A DNA stretch of 64,000 nt from a virus: IMG/VR virus record IMGVR_UViG_3300044695_008209, positions 118,778 to 182,777 of that record; one strand, given 5' to 3'. Below, one piece after another: positions 24,223 through 33,012 of the stretch. The notes under the pieces were generated by a model, which saw only the letters and a list, made by a program, of their open reading frames with translations, was not told the origin of the DNA and made no database searches. The position numbers and the translations under genes were made by a program. How positions within the stretch are numbered: the first letter of the stretch is position 1; each line of letters starts with the position of its first letter.

Positions 24223-25371
24223 ATGACCACCCTCGCCGACACCCTGGCCCAGCACAACATCAGCGCCGATGACCTGGAGAAGGCCGCGAGCGTGCGCATC
24301 TTCCAGAAGGTCGCGAGCGCCGAGAACATCGACCTCTCGCAGCTCGCGCCGGAGCAGCTCGAGGAGCTCTACGAGCACTTCGAGGCGAACGTCCTCCCGG
24401 CGATCGTCGGTGGTGGCGAGCCCACCACCGAGGCCAAGATCGCCTCGCTGAGCGAGGACGACCTCATCACCCTCTTCGACAAGCAGGCCAGCGCCGAGGG
24501 CCTCGACCTCTCCGGTGCGACCGAGGAGCAGCTCTCCGACGCGTTCGGCTTCTTCCTCGAGAACATCCTCCCGGTCATGGCCGAGAACGGCTTCGAGCCC
24601 GTCACCGCGGAGAAGAGCGCGGAGGTCGAGGAGGCCCAGGCCAAGCTCGCCGAGGCCGACATCCTCGGCCGTCAGATGGCGCGCGGCTACGCCGACGAGC
24701 TGGCCAAGATCGCCGCGACGGACGACCAGGGCAACTACTTCACGCAGGCGGCGAAGTCCAAGATCGTCGACGACGCGGGCAACGCAACGCACACTGGCCG
24801 CATGGGCAAGGTCAAGGACCTCGGGCTCTCGGCGCTGGGCAAGATGCGGCGCAACCCCAAGACCACCGCTGCTCTCGGAGTGGGAGCGCTCGCGGTAGGC
24901 GGAGGGGCGCTCGCACTCCGGAAGCACATGAAGGCCGAAAAAGAGACCACGGCCGGTGTGCAGCTCAGCGTCGAAGACGTGGAGATCCTCAGCCAGCTCG
25001 CCGACATCGGAGACGTGGCCGGGCTACAGAAGGCCGCGAGCCTCATCAAGAACGCGGCCGCGGGTGGCGAGATGGTGCACGTCCCGGGCAAGGGGTCAGC
25101 CCACACCATCAGCAACAAGCTCCGGCAGGGCGGAGAGGTCGCCCGCAAGGCGGTCACCGGCGGCTACGGACGCGGCGTGCAGGCAGCCACGATCGGCGGC
25201 GGCGCCGCTCTCGCCGCGGGCGGCGTTGGAGCCGCTCTCGCGCACCACATGAAGTCGAAGGCCTCCGAGGGGAAGGAGGCCACGGCCGACGCCGTCATCG
25301 ACGTTCTCGTCGAAGAACGGGCCACCGACCTCGCGGCTGAGTGGCTCGTGGCGAACGGCTACGGATCGTAG
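24223..25371 (+). CDS. Scaffold/core-like virion protein with internal repeats
   Basis: 382 aa. Residues 28-62 and 86-120 are a diverged tandem repeat (KVASAENIDLSQLAPEQLEE against KQASAEGLDLSGATEEQLSD, each ending in an acidic helix). The middle holds LGRQMARGYADELAKIAA, a segment common in large-phage virion proteins. Two Gly/Ala hydrophobic helices (about 210-232 and 325-345) end in ALRKHMK and LAHHMK. The acidic, helical, repeat-rich character and the position between protease and capsid genes suggest a scaffold or internal head protein. Cleavage at the K-x-A-S sites is a hypothesis. Confidence 0.55.
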   Translation: MTTLADTLAQHNISADDLEKAASVRIFQKVASAENIDLSQLAPEQLEELYEHFEANVLPAIVGGGEPTTEAKIASLSEDDLITLFDKQASAEGLDLSGATEEQLSDAFGFFLENILPVMAENGFEPVTAEKSAEVEEAQAKLAEADILGRQMARGYADELAKIAATDDQGNYFTQAAKSKIVDDAGNATHTGRMGKVKDLGLSALGKMRRNPKTTAALGVGALAVGGGALALRKHMKAEKETTAGVQLSVEDVEILSQLADIGDVAGLQKAASLIKNAAAGGEMVHVPGKGSAHTISNKLRQGGEVARKAVTGGYGRGVQAATIGGGAALAAGGVGAALAHHMKSKASEGKEATADAVIDVLVEERATDLAAEWLVANGYGS

Positions 25372-25376
25372 TGGTG

Positions 25377-25574
25377 ATGTCGCTGCCCCAACTGACGGCA
25401 TTCGTGGACGAGGTCAGCAAGCTCGCTGGCCTCGCATCCCACCCTGCCATCGCGGGGGGCGCGACGAAGAAGCTGCTCAGCGCCACCACTGCTCCGGCGG
25501 TGTCGGGGCTCAAGCAGATCTCCAAGGCCACTTCTCCGGCGGCCCTCACCCCTCCCCCCAACATCTTCGCCTGA
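25377..25574 (+). CDS. Small protein with FxDExxKxA leader, 65 aa
   Basis: Starts 5 nt after the previous stop (GTG codons at 25371 and 25374 are alternatives). It opens MSLPQLTAFVDEVSKLAGLA, the clearest example of the leader form F-x-D-E-x-x-K-x-A that also begins the kinase-like and pyrophosphatase-like proteins. The rest is Ala/Thr/Pro-rich. It may be a head-packaged peptide whose leader is the packaging or processing signal. Confidence 0.5.
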   Translation: MSLPQLTAFVDEVSKLAGLASHPAIAGGATKKLLSATTAPAVSGLKQISKATSPAALTPPPNIFA

Positions 25575-25581
25575 GGCATCC

Positions 25582-26925
25582 ATGTCGGTCCAATCCATCA
25601 TCGAAGCGGCTCTGAAGAAGGCCCGCACCACGGCCGGGGGATCCGACAAAACGGCCTCGGCCGGCAGCCCGGACCTGATCAAGCTGGCGCACCAGCTGGC
25701 AGACGCCAACGAGTTCATCGCGCTGAGCGCCGCCGACGACGGCACTCCCGAGGGGCAGGTCCGGCGCAGCGTCGTCGAGAACTTCTTCAAGGGCGCCGGC
25801 GGCGAGAAGGTGCCGGGTCCCGCGCAGAGCGAGTCCCCCACGGGCACGCAGGCCGTGCCCCCGCAGTCCGGCGCCAAGAAGATCCTGCCGCTCGGCAAGG
25901 CCAGCGGCAACTCCCCCGCGGAGTCCGGAGCACCCACGGGCACGCAGGCCACCCTGGACCAGACCGGCACCAAGGCGGCGGGCATGACCCTCCTCGACAT
26001 GCTCACCAAGAACGCGGACACGGCGTCCATTCCTGGGCCCAAGCAGAGCGTCGCCGGCGAGAACGCCGCGGCTCCGCCCGCGAAGAACGAGAACTCCAAC
26101 ATCGAGGCCCTCCGCTCGGCCGCCGGCATGGTCGCTCTGACCAAGCGCGAGGCCAAGCTCCCGACCCGCGAGCGTCTGAAGAAGCTCTTCGCGCACGCCG
26201 GTGACACGGGCCCCTCCAGCGCCGCAGCCCAGGCTGCGTTCCCCAACGCCTACGCCAAAGGCGGGATGAAGGTGGCGGCGATCGCCTTCACGGACGCCGG
26301 TCACGAGTACGAGCGCGCAACGGCGCGCGCGGAGTCCAATGCCCGCAGCCGCGCGATCAACGCGGACCGGGAATACTCCCGCGAGCAGCCCCTTCTCGGG
26401 CACCTCCAGGGCGTAGGGATGAGCGAGATCGGCCACCGTCTCGCGGCACGGCATGCCGAATACCGGGAGCGCAAGCACGGCGACAAGCGCCAGTCGTTGA
26501 ACCCGTTCGGCGGCTTCCTCACCAAGACCAAGGCCGAACAAGCCGAGAAGAAGGAGGCGTCCATCGCCTTCACGGACGCCGGGCACAGGCGCAACGCCGA
26601 GTACGGACGTGCCATCGAGGAGGCGCACACGGGTCACCGGCACGCGGCTGACACCTACGACAAGGAAATGCCGATTCTCGCCGGCGGTACGGGAACGATC
26701 CATCGCCTCATCGCACGTCACGGCGCGTACCAGGCACGGAAGCACGACGACAAGCGTCAGGCCCTCAACCCGTTCGGCGGCTTCCTCACCAAGACCAAGG
26801 CCGAGGAGGACGAGAAGAAGGCGTCCCTCTACGACTACGCCGAGCTCGCCGAGATCGCCGAGGCCGGTGAGCTCGGTGACGAGGCCCGTGCCATCATCCT
26901 CTTCGCCGAGAGCCTCTCAGTCTGA
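25582..26925 (+). CDS. Virion-type protein with a 90-residue tandem duplication
   Basis: 447 aa. The N-terminal 210 residues are low-complexity and contain two PTGTQA units and DKTASAGSP. Residues about 229-325 and 323-415 are two copies of one domain, each running from IAFTDAGH through a polar, His/Arg-rich helix to NPFGGFLTKTKAE. The second copy is followed by EKKASLYDY. A role in the head interior or as scaffold is inferred from motifs and position. No enzyme signature. Confidence 0.5.
   Translation: MSVQSIIEAALKKARTTAGGSDKTASAGSPDLIKLAHQLADANEFIALSAADDGTPEGQVRRSVVENFFKGAGGEKVPGPAQSESPTGTQAVPPQSGAKKILPLGKASGNSPAESGAPTGTQATLDQTGTKAAGMTLLDMLTKNADTASIPGPKQSVAGENAAAPPAKNENSNIEALRSAAGMVALTKREAKLPTRERLKKLFAHAGDTGPSSAAAQAAFPNAYAKGGMKVAAIAFTDAGHEYERATARAESNARSRAINADREYSREQPLLGHLQGVGMSEIGHRLAARHAEYRERKHGDKRQSLNPFGGFLTKTKAEQAEKKEASIAFTDAGHRRNAEYGRAIEEAHTGHRHAADTYDKEMPILAGGTGTIHRLIARHGAYQARKHDDKRQALNPFGGFLTKTKAEEDEKKASLYDYAELAEIAEAGELGDEARAIILFAESLSV
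26266..26832 (+). repeat. Intragenic tandem duplication
   Basis: Two in-frame copies of about 90 codons. A 20-base stretch at 26281 recurs at 26563, and a block of nearly 40 identical bases starting at 26500 recurs at 26767. The near-identity of the second block, compared with the diverged flanks, points to a fairly recent duplication or gene conversion. Confidence 0.75.
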
Positions 26926-27158
26926 TGCGCCAGATCCTCGCCAACATCGAGAAGTGTGCGGGTGCGGACGACCCTCGGGCCGCCGCGTTCCGTACACTCT
27001 CTGTGCTCCCCAAGACGGCATCGATCGATGACCGCTCTTCGGAGACGGAAGAGGAAGCCCGAGCACGTCGCGTAGGCGAGTTCCTTCGCCGACGGGCCCC
27101 GAGCGGGCTACTGAACGGTTCAGCATCTCCCACCCCTCCGAAGGACACGACGCCATGA
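26925..27158 (+). CDS. Small polar protein, 77 aa
   Basis: Overlaps the preceding stop by 1 nt (TGATG) and the next start by 4 nt (ATGA), so it is coupled on both sides. It contains LPKTASIDDR, a K-x-A-S motif, followed by an acidic then Arg-rich helix. No family was recognised. Confidence 0.45.
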   Translation: MRQILANIEKCAGADDPRAAAFRTLSVLPKTASIDDRSSETEEEARARRVGEFLRRRAPSGLLNGSASPTPPKDTTP

Positions 27159-27541
27159 GCTCCCACGATATCGACGGTGTTGCTGCCGTTGCGGTCCAGT
27201 CCGCCCGCGCCCTCCGTGAGTTGGCGACCAAGTGCGCCTCTCTGGAGACCGAGAACGTCTCCCTCCGCGAGAAGGTGGCCGGCTACGAGCGCGGGGAGCA
27301 GGTGCGCGTGCTCGCGAAAGAGATGGAGGACCGGGGGCTCTCTCCCGAGCTCAGCATGGACGAGAAGATCGCGTCCATCGCGAAGTACCCGGACCTCGGC
27401 CTGGTGCGCGAATCCATCAAGCTCGCCGGCGGCGGGCGTCTGGACATGGCCCGCGTGGCCGACGAGTCCACGAGCTCCTCGCGGGATGCGGCCTCGGATT
27501 CCTTCACCCAGTTCTGCCTCACCGGGCAGCCTTCTTCCTGA
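27155..27541 (+). CDS. Small coiled-coil virion-type protein, 128 aa
   Basis: Residues about 15-50 form a short coiled coil (LRELATKCASLETENVSLRE). Residues 60-100 read LAKEMEDRGL, DEKIASIAKYPDLGLV, SIKLAGGG, a layout repeated in hypothetical head-block proteins of large phages and carrying two K-x-A motifs. The C-terminus is Ser-rich. Last gene before the decoration and capsid genes. Confidence 0.48.
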   Translation: MSSHDIDGVAAVAVQSARALRELATKCASLETENVSLREKVAGYERGEQVRVLAKEMEDRGLSPELSMDEKIASIAKYPDLGLVRESIKLAGGGRLDMARVADESTSSSRDAASDSFTQFCLTGQPSS

Positions 27542-27559
27542 CCCCTCCACCGCAATCCC

Positions 27560-27588
27560 TTGACCCTGCGTTACAGTAGGGGCAGAAT
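27560..27588 (+). promoter_or_regulatory. Sigma-70-like promoter candidate for decoration and capsid genes
   Basis: TTGACC (5 of 6 to consensus) and CAGAAT (4 of 6) are separated by 17 nt in the short gap before the decoration gene. Strong independent transcription of the capsid genes would make sense. Confidence 0.4.
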
Positions 27589-27609
27589 CTCCCCACCGAG
27601 GAAATGAAC

Positions 27610-28146
27610 ATGGCCGGCAAGTACGTCACCATCCTGAACCCTGGCTACTCGCAGCTCATCACGAAGGACCTGCCGTACCTGGCCGGCTCGGGGGAGAGCT
27701 CGTCCATCAATCCCTTCAACCCCTCGGACGACCGTCCGCTGGTGGAGGGTGAGTTCCTCGAGCTGGTCGCGTCCGGCACGGCGAACCGCTACACCCGCGG
27801 CGGGAACAACGTGGTCACCACGCCCGACACGCTGGACGGTGAGGGCACGGTTCCCTCGTTCCTGTACTTCCTCGAGGAAGGCCGGTACGACGCGCAGGTC
27901 GCCCAGATGTGCCACGTGATCCGCGGCCCCCTCGGCTTCGAGTTCCGCACCAAGCTGTGCCGGTCGTCCGGCCTCTCGGTCAACTCCAAGGTCTCGGTGT
28001 GGGACTGGGATGGTGGCGGCGCGAGCCCCGGCGCCTACGGCGTCGTCCGCCGCGTGCTCGGTCTCTTCTCCGCCGGCTGGTGCGTGGGCCGCGTCTCGCG
28101 GATCTACGGCACCGACGACATCTCCGTCATCTACGGGCTGCAGTAG
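27610..28146 (+). CDS. Probable head decoration / stabilisation protein
   Basis: 178 aa from ATG 27610; GAGGA lies 7 nt upstream, whereas ATG 27604 would be only 1 nt from it. The protein is beta-rich with no Lys/Glu-rich helices (GKYVTILNPGYSQLITKDL, EGTVPSFLYFLEEGRYD, VWDWDGGGASPGAYG). Its place directly before the major capsid gene, behind its own promoter candidate, matches the usual position of a decoration or head-stabilising protein. The assignment is by context and fold impression, not by a recognised motif. Confidence 0.5.
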   Translation: MAGKYVTILNPGYSQLITKDLPYLAGSGESSSINPFNPSDDRPLVEGEFLELVASGTANRYTRGGNNVVTTPDTLDGEGTVPSFLYFLEEGRYDAQVAQMCHVIRGPLGFEFRTKLCRSSGLSVNSKVSVWDWDGGGASPGAYGVVRRVLGLFSAGWCVGRVSRIYGTDDISVIYGLQ

Positions 28147-28149
28147 TCT

Positions 28150-28168
28150 CCTCAGCTACGCGCTGAGG
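28150..28168 (+). other. Stem-loop between decoration and capsid genes
   Basis: CCTCAGC (28150-28156) and GCTGAGG (28162-28168) pair perfectly over 7 bp with a 5-nt loop. It is not followed by a U-run, so an RNA processing or stability element is more likely than a terminator. Confidence 0.4.
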
Positions 28169-28222
28169 GGCATGCCTCCTACTCCACCCCCCACCAGACC
28201 ACTACTTCTTCTGAGGATCGCC

Positions 28223-29389
28223 ATGAACAGCAGCATCGACGGCACCAGCGCCCGCGACATGAACGCCGGGTTCGTCGAGCGGCTCGACACCGACGGCACC
28301 ACCAAGACCGCGGCCGAGTCGCTCAACTTCATCCGGGACCGCATCCGCGAGGGCAGCTTCACGGACATGATCGTGGCCAACGAGCGCGTCGTGCGTGGCG
28401 ATCTGCAGCGGTCCACCGAGCACGACACCCTCGTGAAGATCGTGGACATCGAGCCCGGTTCGCGGGCGATGGCGTTCACCTTCCGCGGCCAGCCCGACGC
28501 CCAGTACGTCACCGGCAAGCGCTTCGCGATCGGCTTCTTCACCGTCTCGAGCCTCAAGTTCGAGATCGTGGAGCAGGAGCTGATGGCCTACGAGATGCCG
28601 GTCACGCGCATCATCGAGGAGAACTCCCTCAAGGACATGGTCGAGGTCAAGGACCGCACGTTCCTCGTGCACACCGAGACCGCGGTCGAGGCCATGCAGG
28701 AGGAGGCGAACGGTTCCGTGGTCGGCTTCAACACCACCAACGTGAACTCGGGCGCCTGTCTCGAGGTCTCGAAGGTCAAGGGCAGCCTCGCGCTGCAGCA
28801 GGCCTCGGACACCTTCGTGGTCAAGGCGATCCAGCGCCCCGACATCGTCAAGATCAAGCGCCTCCTCAAGCGCGTGATCACCGACGGTTCCGGGAACGTG
28901 GTCCGCCAGGGCCGCCTGCGCCCCGAGGTCATGCTCGCCTGCGAGTCGGACATCGACGAGTTCGACAGCTGGACGCACGAGGACCTGGGCTCCAAGCTCC
29001 AGTCCGAGACCGCGGTCGACGGCTGGGCCTACAACAAGGCCGTCGGCCTTCGCATCGTGAAGACGATCAAGAACGACATCCTCCGCGAGGGGAACATCTA
29101 CGTCTTCACCAGCGCCCAGTACTTCGGGCGGAACTACACGCTGAACGACGTGAAGTTCTACATCGACAAGATCGCCAACCGGATCTTCTGGCAGGCGTGG
29201 ATGGACATCGGCATGGGCATCGCGAACATCGCCTCGGTGGTGAAGCTCGAGCTCTACTCCGGGTCCGTCACCAGCGGTGACACCGACAGCGGCTACGCCG
29301 CGGGCATCCCGGTCGAGATCGAGGACATGGGCGCGGTGAACAACAAGGTCGCCGAGGGCCTCACCTTCCCGCACATCAACCTCTACTGA
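28223..29389 (+). CDS. Major capsid protein
   Basis: 388 aa from ATG 28223 (GAGGATC upstream). After a polar leader containing TTKTAAESL (K28-A30) come ARVV-type helices and strands arranged as in HK97-fold capsid proteins of large phages: a long helix (NFIRDRIREGSF), FRGQPDAQYVTGKRFAIGF, the spine-like EIVEQELMAYEMPVTRIIEE, and a late beta/helix region ending NKVAEGLTFPHINLY. Support comes from size, position after protease, scaffold and decoration genes, and a strong terminator right behind. The leader could be removed in maturation; that is an inference. Confidence 0.75.
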   Translation: MNSSIDGTSARDMNAGFVERLDTDGTTKTAAESLNFIRDRIREGSFTDMIVANERVVRGDLQRSTEHDTLVKIVDIEPGSRAMAFTFRGQPDAQYVTGKRFAIGFFTVSSLKFEIVEQELMAYEMPVTRIIEENSLKDMVEVKDRTFLVHTETAVEAMQEEANGSVVGFNTTNVNSGACLEVSKVKGSLALQQASDTFVVKAIQRPDIVKIKRLLKRVITDGSGNVVRQGRLRPEVMLACESDIDEFDSWTHEDLGSKLQSETAVDGWAYNKAVGLRIVKTIKNDILREGNIYVFTSAQYFGRNYTLNDVKFYIDKIANRIFWQAWMDIGMGIANIASVVKLELYSGSVTSGDTDSGYAAGIPVEIEDMGAVNNKVAEGLTFPHINLY

Positions 29390-29427
29390 GCCGCCAGGGC
29401 CGACAGGTCCCGGGGCTCTCCCCCTCC

Positions 29428-29459
29428 GTCGGCCCCGATCCTACCCGGTCGGGGCCGAC
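29428..29459 (+). terminator. Rho-independent terminator after the capsid gene
   Basis: GTCGGCCCCGA (29428-29438) pairs perfectly with TCGGGGCCGAC (29449-29459), with two more pairs (one G-U) extending into the loop. TCGTTTCT follows. The position 38 nt after the capsid stop suits partial termination that keeps capsid transcripts abundant. Confidence 0.8.
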
Positions 29460-29477
29460 TCGTTTCTGGAGCTGAGC

Positions 29478-30299
29478 ATGCGCCTTCTCGTCATCAATGC
29501 GGTCGGAGACCCCTCCACAGAGCGCACCCGTCGGCGCTTCCCGGGAAAGGTCTTCCAACGCCCCGTGATCGGCACCCTGCCCTTGGCGCCGGCGGGCCGC
29601 CGCGTGCTGCCGGTGGAGATGCTCAAGCCGGACCTCATCGACCAACTCGAGTACCTGGTGTCCATCGGGAACATCAAGGTGCTCGAGCTGGGCGCACGCT
29701 CTGCCGTCGACTTCGACGAGCTCCGCCGGCGCATGGGGTACCTCACCCGGACGGTGACCGAACCCCCGACTCCCGAGGCATCCGGTCCCTCAGTTCCGCT
29801 GGAGATCCCCGCGGAGTCGGGGGTTCCTTCCGTCGAGGTCTGCAGCTTCTGCGGTGGGTCCTTCCCGGCGCCCGTCGGGCTGCACCACACGGAGGCGGAG
29901 TGCGTGCAGGCGCAGCTGCCGCCCGCGACGACCCCAGGTGAAGTGCCGGACCCGCCCCAGGCACCGACCGAGACCCTCGACCAGGCGCTGACGCGGATCG
30001 ATGATGTGCGGACTGCCGACATCGAGGAGATGCTCGCCGGCATCGAGGACGCACCGCCCGCACCTTCCCCGGAGCCCGCGCCGGGTCCTGGCGAGACCTT
30101 CACGCTCCCGGGCGACATCGACGACCTCATCCGCAGCGCCAAGAACAAGAAGCTCGTGGCGGTCCTCGCCATCTTCGAGAAGTCGGGCGTGGGCAAGAAC
30201 AAGCTCGTCCTCGTGAGCGAGGTTTCTGCCGTGCTCAGCGGGGACCCCGACCCCGTTCTCGCGAACCGTGCCATCGCGCTGCTGCGCCAGGAGGACTGA
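29478..30299 (+). CDS. Head-block protein with a C2HC finger, 273 aa
   Basis: GGAGCTGAGC precedes the ATG. Residues about 25-75 form a globular start (VIGTLPLAPAGRRVLPVEML, LEYLVSIGNIKVLELG). Residues about 121-141 hold CSFCGG followed by HHTEAEC, a compact zinc finger. A Pro-rich linker leads to a helical C-terminal domain of about 60 residues. The place after the capsid gene suggests a head-completion role; no family match is claimed. Confidence 0.48.
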   Translation: MRLLVINAVGDPSTERTRRRFPGKVFQRPVIGTLPLAPAGRRVLPVEMLKPDLIDQLEYLVSIGNIKVLELGARSAVDFDELRRRMGYLTRTVTEPPTPEASGPSVPLEIPAESGVPSVEVCSFCGGSFPAPVGLHHTEAECVQAQLPPATTPGEVPDPPQAPTETLDQALTRIDDVRTADIEEMLAGIEDAPPAPSPEPAPGPGETFTLPGDIDDLIRSAKNKKLVAVLAIFEKSGVGKNKLVLVSEVSAVLSGDPDPVLANRAIALLRQED

Positions 30300-30302
30300 C
30301 CC

Positions 30303-30791
30303 ATGGCCCAGATCACGATCCACAACATCAGCGACCGCCCCAACACCCCCGGGGCACCGGTCTCCGTCATCCTCGGCGGCAGGAAGCTGCGCCCCGGGCA
30401 GAGCGTGTCGGTCGACGACTCCGTGTTGAACACGAAGCACCGCGCGATGCAGGGCACGCGCCTGTGGTTCGGAGAGCTCCCGAGCCGCTTCGTCCGCACG
30501 AGCCGGGCCGCGCTGAAGCTGCTCGAGGCGGCCACCGCTGCCGGGCCCACCGCCGCCCTCACCCTCGCCGAAGCGCGGGAGTACCTCTCGGAGTTCACGG
30601 TGGAGGACATGCTCGCGATGGCGCAGGCGTGCTCTCCCCCGATCGACCTCCGCCCGGGCGCGTCGAAGGAGGCCATTCTCTCTCGCCTGAGCCGTGCACT
30701 CTTCCAGGAAGGGCGTGAGCTCGACCCGGAGACGTTCTTCTGGCTCGGACGCTGGACCGGTTCGCGCGGCGGGTTCACCCCCCTGGAGTAG
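30303..30791 (+). CDS. Head-completion-type protein, 162 aa
   Basis: The N-terminal 70 residues are beta-rich (ITIHNISDRPNTPGAPVSVI, GGRKLRPGQSVSV, WFGELPSRF), a pattern I associate with small conserved proteins between capsid and neck genes of large phages. The rest is helical (LTLAEAREYLSEFTVEDML). It starts 3 nt after the preceding stop. Confidence 0.48.
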   Translation: MAQITIHNISDRPNTPGAPVSVILGGRKLRPGQSVSVDDSVLNTKHRAMQGTRLWFGELPSRFVRTSRAALKLLEAATAAGPTAALTLAEAREYLSEFTVEDMLAMAQACSPPIDLRPGASKEAILSRLSRALFQEGRELDPETFFWLGRWTGSRGGFTPLE

Positions 30792-30797
30792 CCGACC

Positions 30798-31289
30798 ATG
30801 ACTACGGCTCTTCCCAACGACACCGCGCGCATGAACGAGATGGTCGCCTATGTGCGGCTGTACATGCGCGACTTCCCAGAGCTGAACCGGCTCACGCAGG
30901 GCTACGAGAACTCCCCGCGCATGGTCGCGTGGGCGATCGTGGATGCGCTCGACGACTGGAACACGACGCCGCCCTTCTTGGGTGCGACCTCCATCGCGAA
31001 CTTCCCCTCCAAGAGCCTGCTCTGTCGCGGCGCGGTCATCGCGCTGCTCGAGAGCGTGGGGCTGCTGCAGATGCGGAACCAGCTCTCGTTCAGCGACGGC
31101 GGGATCTCGGTGTCGGTGAACGACAAGGCCCCGATGATCATGCAGTGGCTCTCGATGATGAAGGCCTCCTACGAGGACAAGAAGGTCCGCATGAAGTCCT
31201 CCATGAACGTCGAGATGGCGATGAGCGGCAGCGGACATCACTCCGAGTACTCCGCCATCAACGGCACCTACTTGCCCGGAGTGATCTGA
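30798..31289 (+). CDS. Connector/neck-type protein, 163 aa
   Basis: An all-helical first half (MVAYVRLYMRDFPELNRL, WAIVDALDDWNTTPPFLG) is followed by FPSKSLLCRGAVIALLESV, LLQMRNQLSFSDGGISVSVN and NDKAPMIMQWLSMM. This succession occurs in conserved large-phage proteins next to head-tail joining genes, hence the connector call. The next gene starts inside its stop codon (TGATG). Confidence 0.5.
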   Translation: MTTALPNDTARMNEMVAYVRLYMRDFPELNRLTQGYENSPRMVAWAIVDALDDWNTTPPFLGATSIANFPSKSLLCRGAVIALLESVGLLQMRNQLSFSDGGISVSVNDKAPMIMQWLSMMKASYEDKKVRMKSSMNVEMAMSGSGHHSEYSAINGTYLPGVI

Positions 31290-32128
31290 TGGAGTCGCAC
31301 TGGGCCCCTCGTTCTCCCCTTGCGCGCCACGCCGCGGCCGCAGACCTGTGGATGGAGCTCACGGGCCGCAAGAGCGCCGCCGTGCTCGAAGTCGCCAAGG
31401 AGTCGATGTCGAAGCACGCCAACGGGGACGCGGTCGCGAACCAGCCGCAGCCTGCTCCCGCCACACGTGCTCCCCTTGTCGGGGCCGTGGCCGGGGGGCT
31501 GACGGGTGCGGGCCTCATGGGCGCCGCGGCACACCACGCGAACAAGAGCCTCGCGACGGGCGCGGCACGCATCCCGCGGCACCTGGCCGCGCTCGGTGGC
31601 GGGACCGTCGGGGCCGGCGTCGGCGCGACCCTCGGGGCCGGGTACGCCATCCGCAAGATGATGAAGCAGCCGGACGAGGCCCCTGCGAAGACCGGGGCTG
31701 CGGGTCCGCTTCTTCATTTGCATGCGCACGGTGCCGGGCCTCGCGACGTGGCCGGCAAGATGATCGAGTACCTGCGCACCCATCCGCGAGCTGCCGCAGC
31801 CGCCGGCGCTGCCCTCCTCGCAGCGCCGGCGGCGGGCGCGGGCTACCTCCACGAGAAGGCCCGCCACACCGCAGGTGGTGGCGGGAAGAGCGAGTACGAA
31901 ATCGACAACGACCTGGCCCTGGCTGGGCACCAGGCGCGCGTTGAGCACAAGGGGAAGCCGCCGAGCGGCGTCGACCGTCTCGTGGAGAAGTACCTGTTGC
32001 TGAAGGCGCAGGCAGGGAAGGAAGGACGAGAGAACCCCGGGCGGGCCGCGGCCTACGGGGCGATCCCGTACGGGGCGCTCGCCGGCGTGACTGGTGCCGC
32101 GGTCGTACCTCGGCTGCTGCGGTGGTGA
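31289..32128 (+). CDS. Gly/Ala-rich membrane-prone virion-type protein, 279 aa
   Basis: Starts at ATG 31289 inside the preceding stop. GRKSAAVLEVAKESMSKHA stands near the N-terminus. Three Gly/Ala-rich hydrophobic segments lie at about 58-85, 95-120 and 168-192, the first running into AAAHHANK and the second into AIRKMMK. A charged region and a final hydrophobic stretch follow. It resembles the tails of the other presumed ejected proteins in the block. No enzyme domain. Confidence 0.45.
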   Translation: MESHWAPRSPLARHAAAADLWMELTGRKSAAVLEVAKESMSKHANGDAVANQPQPAPATRAPLVGAVAGGLTGAGLMGAAAHHANKSLATGAARIPRHLAALGGGTVGAGVGATLGAGYAIRKMMKQPDEAPAKTGAAGPLLHLHAHGAGPRDVAGKMIEYLRTHPRAAAAAGAALLAAPAAGAGYLHEKARHTAGGGGKSEYEIDNDLALAGHQARVEHKGKPPSGVDRLVEKYLLLKAQAGKEGRENPGRAAAYGAIPYGALAGVTGAAVVPRLLRW

Positions 32129-33012
32129 AGTTCACCCGCCTGCAGGTGACCGGCTTCAGTCGCCGGTACTTCGACGTGGACTGGGAGATCGCTCCTACCC
32201 ACGACGACATGCAGGAGTGGGAGTTCTTCGTCGAGCGGTCGGAGTCCGAGGCGGGTCCCTGGATCGTCGTCGCCGGGCCCATCGTCGACCGCTACTACCT
32301 GCGGGACAACACGACCCCGCAGATCTCCCTCAACCGCTCGCTCTTCTACAGGGTGCGGGCGGTGAACCCGTCTCGAGGACTCGACGTCGTCTCGATGCAC
32401 GCGGATCGAGAAGGTGAGCCGGACCTCATCGCCACTGAGATCGCGAGCCTGGAGCACCTGCTCTTCACGGAGTTCACGGGCACCCGCTCCTGGCTCTTCA
32501 CCCGACGCACGTTCGGACAGCGGTGCCCGCAGTGCTGGGACGACGTCCTCTCGAAGATCATTGACGACTCCTGCCCGACGTGCTTTCGGACTGGCTTCTC
32601 CGGCGGGTACCACTACCCGATCGAGTTCTTCGCCCAGTTCGACAAGAGCCCTCAGTCGGAGAACGCGTCGACGTACGACCACCACCAGCTGAACCCGCAG
32701 ACGTTTCGCTGCACGGCGTCTCCGAAGATCACGCCGATGTCTCTGGTCATCGACCACAAGAACCAGCGGTTCCGGGTCCTCACCGTCTCCCACACATCGC
32801 GGCTCGGGGTCGGAGTGCACCAGGAGGTGCAAGCGATCCAGCTCCAGCCGGGGTCCATCGAGGACGCCATCGAGCTGAAGGTCGAGCACCGGACGCTGAG
32901 TCTGGCTGCTTCTCGCAACTACACCAACCCGCAGAACCTCGAAGCTGCGGGTGGGGCTGACCTGCCCGAACTGGATGGGCTACTGGGGCGATATGGATAC
33001 CGAGATGCGTGA
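32122..33012 (+). CDS. Neck/tail-joining protein with FnIII-like and CxxC zinc domains
   Basis: 296 aa from GTG 32122 (32125 also possible), overlapping the preceding gene. Residues about 5-85 read as a fibronectin-type-III-like sandwich (WEFFVERSESEAGPWIVVAG, SLNRSLFYRVRAVNP). Residues 134-155 hold CPQC and CPTC flanking a WDD helix, followed by RTGFSGGYHYPIEF. This CPxC/Cx2C/GTGF-GGY pattern is common in a head-tail joining family of large phages. The C-terminal half is beta-rich. Confidence 0.58.
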   Translation: MVKFTRLQVTGFSRRYFDVDWEIAPTHDDMQEWEFFVERSESEAGPWIVVAGPIVDRYYLRDNTTPQISLNRSLFYRVRAVNPSRGLDVVSMHADREGEPDLIATEIASLEHLLFTEFTGTRSWLFTRRTFGQRCPQCWDDVLSKIIDDSCPTCFRTGFSGGYHYPIEFFAQFDKSPQSENASTYDHHQLNPQTFRCTASPKITPMSLVIDHKNQRFRVLTVSHTSRLGVGVHQEVQAIQLQPGSIEDAIELKVEHRTLSLAASRNYTNPQNLEAAGGADLPELDGLLGRYGYRDA

